A stretch of 64,000 nucleotides of DNA from Ailanthus altissimus (taxonomy: Eukaryota > Streptophyta > Magnoliopsida > Sapindales > Simaroubaceae). The notes beneath the pieces were generated by a model. It was not told where the DNA came from and did not search any database. It saw only the letters and a program-made list of their open reading frames with translations. Positions 59,490-64,000 of the stretch are shown here, piece after piece (the stretch's first letter is position 1; each line of letters opens with the position of its first letter). The stretch is taken from assembly GCA_946807835.1 (NCBI GenBank), contig OX327690.1:17022501-17086500 (forward strand), given 5' to 3'. A program made the translations under genes and the position numbers.

Positions 59490-59690
59490 GAAGTACATAA
59501 TACCTTCCCCTCATGCCTCAGAAGGACTGGATGTAAGTAGTGCCTCCCCTACACCTCAAAAGGACTAGATGTACGTAGTACCTTCCTTCTAAAGAATATG
59601 AAATAAAAAAAATTGAGGATTAGATGTACGTAGTGCCTTTTCTGTGCACCTCGAAAGGATTGGATGTACGTAGTACCTTTTTTTCCAAGA
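59490..59690 (+). repeat. Five-unit tandem repeat downstream of Tat-like integrase
   Basis: Units beginning GATGTACGTAGTACCTT (or close variants) start at 59490, 59530, 59568, 59623 and 59663, preceded by CTCRAAAGGAYTR. The period is about 39-40 bp except for one longer spacer. They lie in the 3' noncoding part of the element. Confidence 0.85.
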
Positions 59691-59823
59691 AACATGAAAC
59701 TAAAATTATGAGGGACTAAATATACATAATTGCGTATATGGTGCTTACATTCCATCCCAATTTTCTATGAATATGTTGATATTTATATAATGCACATTTC
59801 TATAAATCATTAATATATTATAT

Positions 59824-62609
59824 TGATTGGTGTTATAGTAGCTAAGCATAAGCGCACACTATCGTATCAAATAATATACAATTTTAAATCTAGATATTGT
59901 TCACATATGGACCATGCGATCTCATTCTATAAATCAAGTACTAAAATTATACCTACTTAACTTTTATTTAGAAAATCATAATCTGAAATTTAATTAACTA
60001 ATCTAACTCTATCAATTAATCTAAACAAAAACAAATGGTAGAATTCAAAAATAAAGATAATCTAGAATTTTAGCTTTTTCCCTAGTATTTCATTGGATTT
60101 ATTAACCTCTTAGTTAATATCTTAATACTAATTATTGGCTTAGACATTAATCTTATCACAAGCCTATGTCAATGGTCGATTGACTATATTACGGATTCTA
60201 ACATTAACCTATATGTCTATAGTAATCAAATCATAATGTAATTTATTAAGAATAAGTCTAAATCAAACCATGCATGTCACCTAGGTATATGTCTATCCTA
60301 GATGAAACTCATATTTATTACCTTAGGATTATACATCAAACTATCCTAGGCTAAACATATGAATCTATCTGTCGAGTTCATCATGGTTCCTTAATCATTC
60401 AAAATATTGATTAGGTATAATGAAAACATTAAACATAAGATAGAATGAATCAATTATATGTATTAAGTTCATAAACTAAAAATTATCCAAATCCATACTA
60501 GATTTACATAGTCTAACCCTAGATGAACAATATAGCTGATAGGAGCATAAAAGCACTAGTAGAATTTGCACCTAACTTTCGTAATTTGCTCCAAAACATA
60601 AGTATTTGACTATTTAATTGCATTTTCTAATCATAAACAGATGCACGGCAGAAAATATGATGCATAGGAATAAACGGGAAGCGAATCGGGTGAGAAACGA
60701 GAAAAATGCACTCGAAAAACGAAAGAAGAGAAACAAGTGGCTTGGCGCCGCGGCACCCAAAACAGCGAGTGAGCGCCGCAGCGCTCGTCGAAGATTTGCG
60801 GATACCTGTACGCGTGCCCAGCGCCACGACGCTAAGACCCCAATGCCGCAATGCCTATGTGGAAGATTTAAATACTCCTTCTTAGTTTAAAAAAAATGGG
60901 GAATGTCTTCGTGCCTAGGGTTTTTATATAGCAACAAAAAAAAAGACTATTTGGAGGCAAGAATAGGAGATTAAGCAAGAAGAAGAACACAAACAACAAA
61001 TACTCTTTCAAGCCAAGAGATCAGTGTGGAGTTATTGAAGAGTAAAGATTGGGGAATCAACTCTTGAGCAATCAAGACAAGAGGAAGAAGAACAACTCAG
61101 GGCATCACTTGTTTTGTTTTATTCCTTACTTTCAAGAGATGATTTCATTCATTATATTTTCACCCTTTTGCTTTGATAGTCTTATTTTGAACATGAGCTA
61201 ATTTCTTTTAATCTAGGGTTAGACGTAATTGAACCTAGTATGTAATTGTTTCTTTTAATCTCTTAGTTATGAACTTTTATCCCTTAATTAATTCAATCTA
61301 TCTGTACTTAATGCTTTCATTATACTTGATCACTATTTTGATTGTTTAGAAACCATGATAACTTTGACGAAAGGAATCATGTGTTTAGCCTATGGTAGAT
61401 TGATACATGATCATAGGGTAACATCTATGAATTTCATCTAGGATAGATATATACCTAGGTGGCATGTATGATTTGATTAGACTTAATCTAAATGAGTTGC
61501 ATCTTATTCAGATTACCATAGACATATAGGTAATTGTTAGGGTGTGATATTATCATTCGACTGTCGACAGAAGCTTGTGATGAAATTAGTGTCTAGTCAA
61601 TCAATTGATAAAAAGGAAAATAACTAAGGGATTAAAGGATTCAGTGAACTACTAGGGGATGTGTCGATACCCTAGATTACTTATCAATTTAGTGAATTCT
61701 ATCTCTAAGTATTTATAATATTTTAATTAGGTTCAGTTCAATAGCAATAATTTAGTTAGTTAAACTCCATCCTTGAAGCTAATATGGATAAAGGTAAAGT
61801 AGAGTAATTTTAGTATTCGATTGAAGAATATAGAAACAATAATCTTTGTGGGATTGATAATCTGGACTTAGTCTTATATTACTTGATACGAAAAGCGTGC
61901 ACTTGCGCTAGGTTAATAAAATAGACATCAATAGCCCATAACAAAATTAAAAGTATCCAACCAATTCATAAATATCAACAAGAAAAAGAACATAATGATA
62001 AAGAAAGAGTAGAAAAACTAATTAAAGTGACTTCTTGATGTGCTTCTCGCTCTTCTTTGACTTGAAGCTTGAATCTTGATCTTAGTTCTTCAATCTTTAG
62101 CTTTGATATTTGATTTTATATTGTGAATTCTTTCCCTAGGTTTTTCCTCTCTAAAGTATTTGATTTGGCCCTTAAAAAAGTGTTTTTATAGGTATTGAAA
62201 ACTATAGAGGCGAGGTGATTCGAATCTAAGTTGAAATAGGACACAAAAGAGGACTTTTCTTTATTCTTGCGCTAAGCACCATAACGCTAAGTGCTGCGGC
62301 ACTGAGACCTGGGGAAGAAATTTTGCCTTTCTTTGATTGAGTGCCACAGTATTGGAAATCAAGTGCTATGGCACTGTAGTGTCGGCAAACGGGTGTTATA
62401 GAACTCAAGCCTATGTTCCTGCGGTGGCGTATTTTGAGTGCAACTTCTTCGTTTTTTGTTCGATTTGCCTCTTATTTATTCTATCATCAAATTTTCCATG
62501 ACACACCCATTTATGATTTAAAACACAATTAAATGGCTAAATATTAATGATTTAGAGCAAAATAAGACATTTAGGTCCAAATCATACTAGTGCTTTTACG
62601 CCCTTATCA
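59824..62609 (-). mobile_element. Solo LTR of a third family nested in copia LTR copy 5
   Basis: On the minus strand it starts TGATAAGGGCGTAAAAGCACTAGTA (62609 downward) and ends at 59824. Removing the inner LTR and its TSD copy leaves 1,387 bp, almost exactly the 1,394 bp of the inner LTR, and the two align throughout in opposite orientation. Flanks TATAT (59819-59823) and AATAT (62610-62614) match at four of five positions. It carries hairpin words such as AGTGC-TGCG-GCACT (62290-62303) and AGTGC-TATG-GCACT (62362-62375). Confidence 0.82.
60537..61930 (+). mobile_element. Solo LTR inserted head-to-head in a copy of itself
   Basis: It begins TGATAGGAGCATAAAAGC and ends AATAGACATCA, with perfect ATAGC duplications (60532-60536 and 61931-61935). 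It starts like the outer LTR and ends in the same GATACGAAAAGCGTGCACTTGCGC-type block. A GC- and CpG-rich patch (about 60670-60860) is far less decayed than its counterpart in the outer LTR, agreeing with younger age. A TATA-like TTTTATATAG lies near 60925. The 90-codon frame at 60618-60890 is LTR sequence, not a gene. Confidence 0.88.
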
Positions 62610-64000
62610 AATATTGTAATAATCTTATTCTTTTTCAAACATTATAGATATAAAGGAGATTAGATTTGATTTAAAAGAGTTTAGATCAAGACTAAGAGTT
62701 AATAATTTTAAGAGTTAGATCCTTGTCTGGAATGAAACAAAGACTCGAGAATATTTATTATAATGACATAGTTGCGAAGAGTGACAAATGGTGCTAAGAA
62801 ATATTATTATATAGTATATTTTCAAAAATATTATTCTTGATTAATGTTTAACGACACGGGTCAATCAGTAAATTTTATAGATCAATGTATATCTATATCT
62901 AGATTTGTCAGATGATTAGTCTTAAATGATCGTGAGTTTAGTAGAAGCTCATATATGCACGTAGGTATTCAGTAAAGATTATGTACTGAACAGACACATG
63001 AAAACCTCCAGTAGACATCTTATAAAGTCATTAATTAATGATCTTATTACGTTGAGTAGTATTTATGGTTCTTTGACTTGAGCATCATGGTGGGCTTGTG
63101 AGTGATCCATCATGCTTTGATTTTATATATGTCAGAGACCTTTCATGGTTTAGTGTGCGTAGATATAGGATCCGTCAGCTTATATAGGTAGGCTATATAT
63201 CCTGATAATCTGAGATTGTATTTTGAAAAGTCTTATGACCATAAGCATTAACCCTAAAAAAGAGTTTTTGTAAGGTAAAATAATATTGTAAAAGTATTTT
63301 CTGATATTATTTATCAAAATACAAATCTAAAGATAAGTTCATGGTCTAACAAATAGAGATTGAAAGGTGAAGATTTATGTCTCTGCTCTTTCGAGATATA
63401 AGTGAAAAAGAGATTATACAAATATGGTTAACTTCAACTTATATGGTTTAATGCACCATTTGTTTTGTTTCCATGACATATGAGTGGGGTATTATTCATA
63501 GACTTATGGAAATATTTCATAAGATAAACGAGTGTGAACCTAGAGAGTCTCACAATATAAAGTGAATTAATTGGATACAAGGGTAGCAAATAGGATCGAA
63601 AAGTTCGATTAGGAAAATTCCAAATAAGCAAGATTCAATTTTAGCATCTGTCGAAATGGACGCATGTTGAATTATAAGTGTTAAAATATAACACGTATAA
63701 AATCATCACTAAGCCTTAAAGGATAAGCTTAATAGTTAAGCTTTACTTAATGTTTAACAAGTATGAGACACTTGTCTTGTATGCAAATTATGTAATAGAC
63801 ATTTGTCATGAATAATAGTTAAGTTTTCTTAAACCATTGACAAGCGTTGGACACTAGTCATGGTTTTGTTTAATTCAAGGACATTTGTCCATTTCAAAGC
63901 AAAAAAAAAATTGCATTTTTGCTAAAGAAATGGTTTAGCCATTTTTTTGCTTTTGATGTAAAGAAATGGGTTTGGCTTTCTAAAGAGAAAAACTAAGAGA

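Larger units (their letters stand above)
49030..59730 (+). mobile_element. Tat-like Ty3/gypsy element, decayed and interrupted
   Basis: A primer site TGGCGCTGTCTATGAGAA (49030-49047) resembles the TGGCGCCGTCTGTGGGAA form of Tat/Ogre-type elements. Gag, protease and RT follow to 52700; RNase H and integrase resume at 57523 after a nested copia LTR. 3' tandem repeats lie at 59490-59690, and no 3' LTR remains before the copia LTR at 59731. Stops are dense throughout; this is the most decayed of the gypsy elements here. Confidence 0.75.
59731..64000 (+). mobile_element. Copia LTR (family copy 5), interrupted, runs off the window
   Basis: It starts TGCGTATATGGTGCTTACAT, aligning with the start of copy 2. 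It is interrupted at 59824-62609 by nested LTRs and resumes with the family landmarks (GAAACAAAGACTCGAGAATATTTATTA near 62730, GTGAGTGATCCATCATGC near 63098, TTTCATGGTT near 63142) to the window edge. Whether an internal region follows cannot be seen. The small minus-strand frame at 63434-63631 is not a gene. Confidence 0.8.

Noticed and set aside
60618..60890. 90-codon basic frame on the plus strand and its antisense frame
   Set aside because: Lies wholly inside a solo LTR with a defined TSD; its composition comes from the GC-rich hairpin-word patch.

Overview
This is AT-rich nuclear DNA from a flowering plant, most likely a eudicot. The evidence is F-box/LRR gene exons with GT-AG introns, Ty1/copia and Ty3/gypsy LTR retrotransposons, a tRNA-derived SINE, an endogenous plant pararetrovirus (family Caulimoviridae), and a captured cytokinin-activation (LOG) reading frame. 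I saw no prokaryotic or organellar genes and no tRNA, rRNA or CRISPR. No complete, intact host gene lies inside the window.

Layout. 0-3.2 kb: an AT-rich flank with a foldback repeat, then an intact first exon of an F-box/LRR gene (minus strand, 1895-2247) and an AT-rich minisatellite. 3.2-10.3 kb: a decayed Ty1/copia element with its 5' LTR, primer site and dead gag-pol. 10.7-17.5 kb: an AT minisatellite split by a solo copia LTR, which is itself split by a solo gypsy LTR; target-site duplications (TSDs) show the order. 18.4-27.2 kb: an Athila-like gypsy element without its polymerase core, with another copia LTR inside its protease. 27.7-31.9 kb: a two-exon F-box/LRR pseudogene on the minus strand, paralogous to the first F-box exon, with a SINE in its intron. 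32.4-48.8 kb: an endogenous pararetrovirus cut in two within its RNase H by a 10-kb LTR retrotransposon (36622-46661; perfect GAACT TSD). 49.0-59.7 kb: a decayed Tat-like gypsy element split by a solo copia LTR (minus strand), itself split by another solo gypsy LTR. 59.7-64 kb: a fifth copia LTR containing two nested copies of a third LTR family in opposite orientations.

The most notable object is the 10-kb element inside the virus. Its LTRs differ by only a few percent. It keeps gag, protease and the integrase tail but has lost the RT/RNase H/integrase core. Its leader holds six copies of a seven-codon mini-ORF. Downstream of integrase it carries an unrecognised 205-codon frame and an intronless LOG copy with a TATA-like box just upstream. 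It looks like a non-autonomous element that captured a hormone-activating host mRNA. All these frames now carry stops, so this copy is dead; an intact relative elsewhere in the genome would be the thing to find.

Age order from nesting: minisatellite, virus and the Athila-like, Tat-like and copia bodies first; copia LTR insertions next; gypsy solo LTRs inside copia LTRs later; the self-nested LTR at 60.5 kb among the last.
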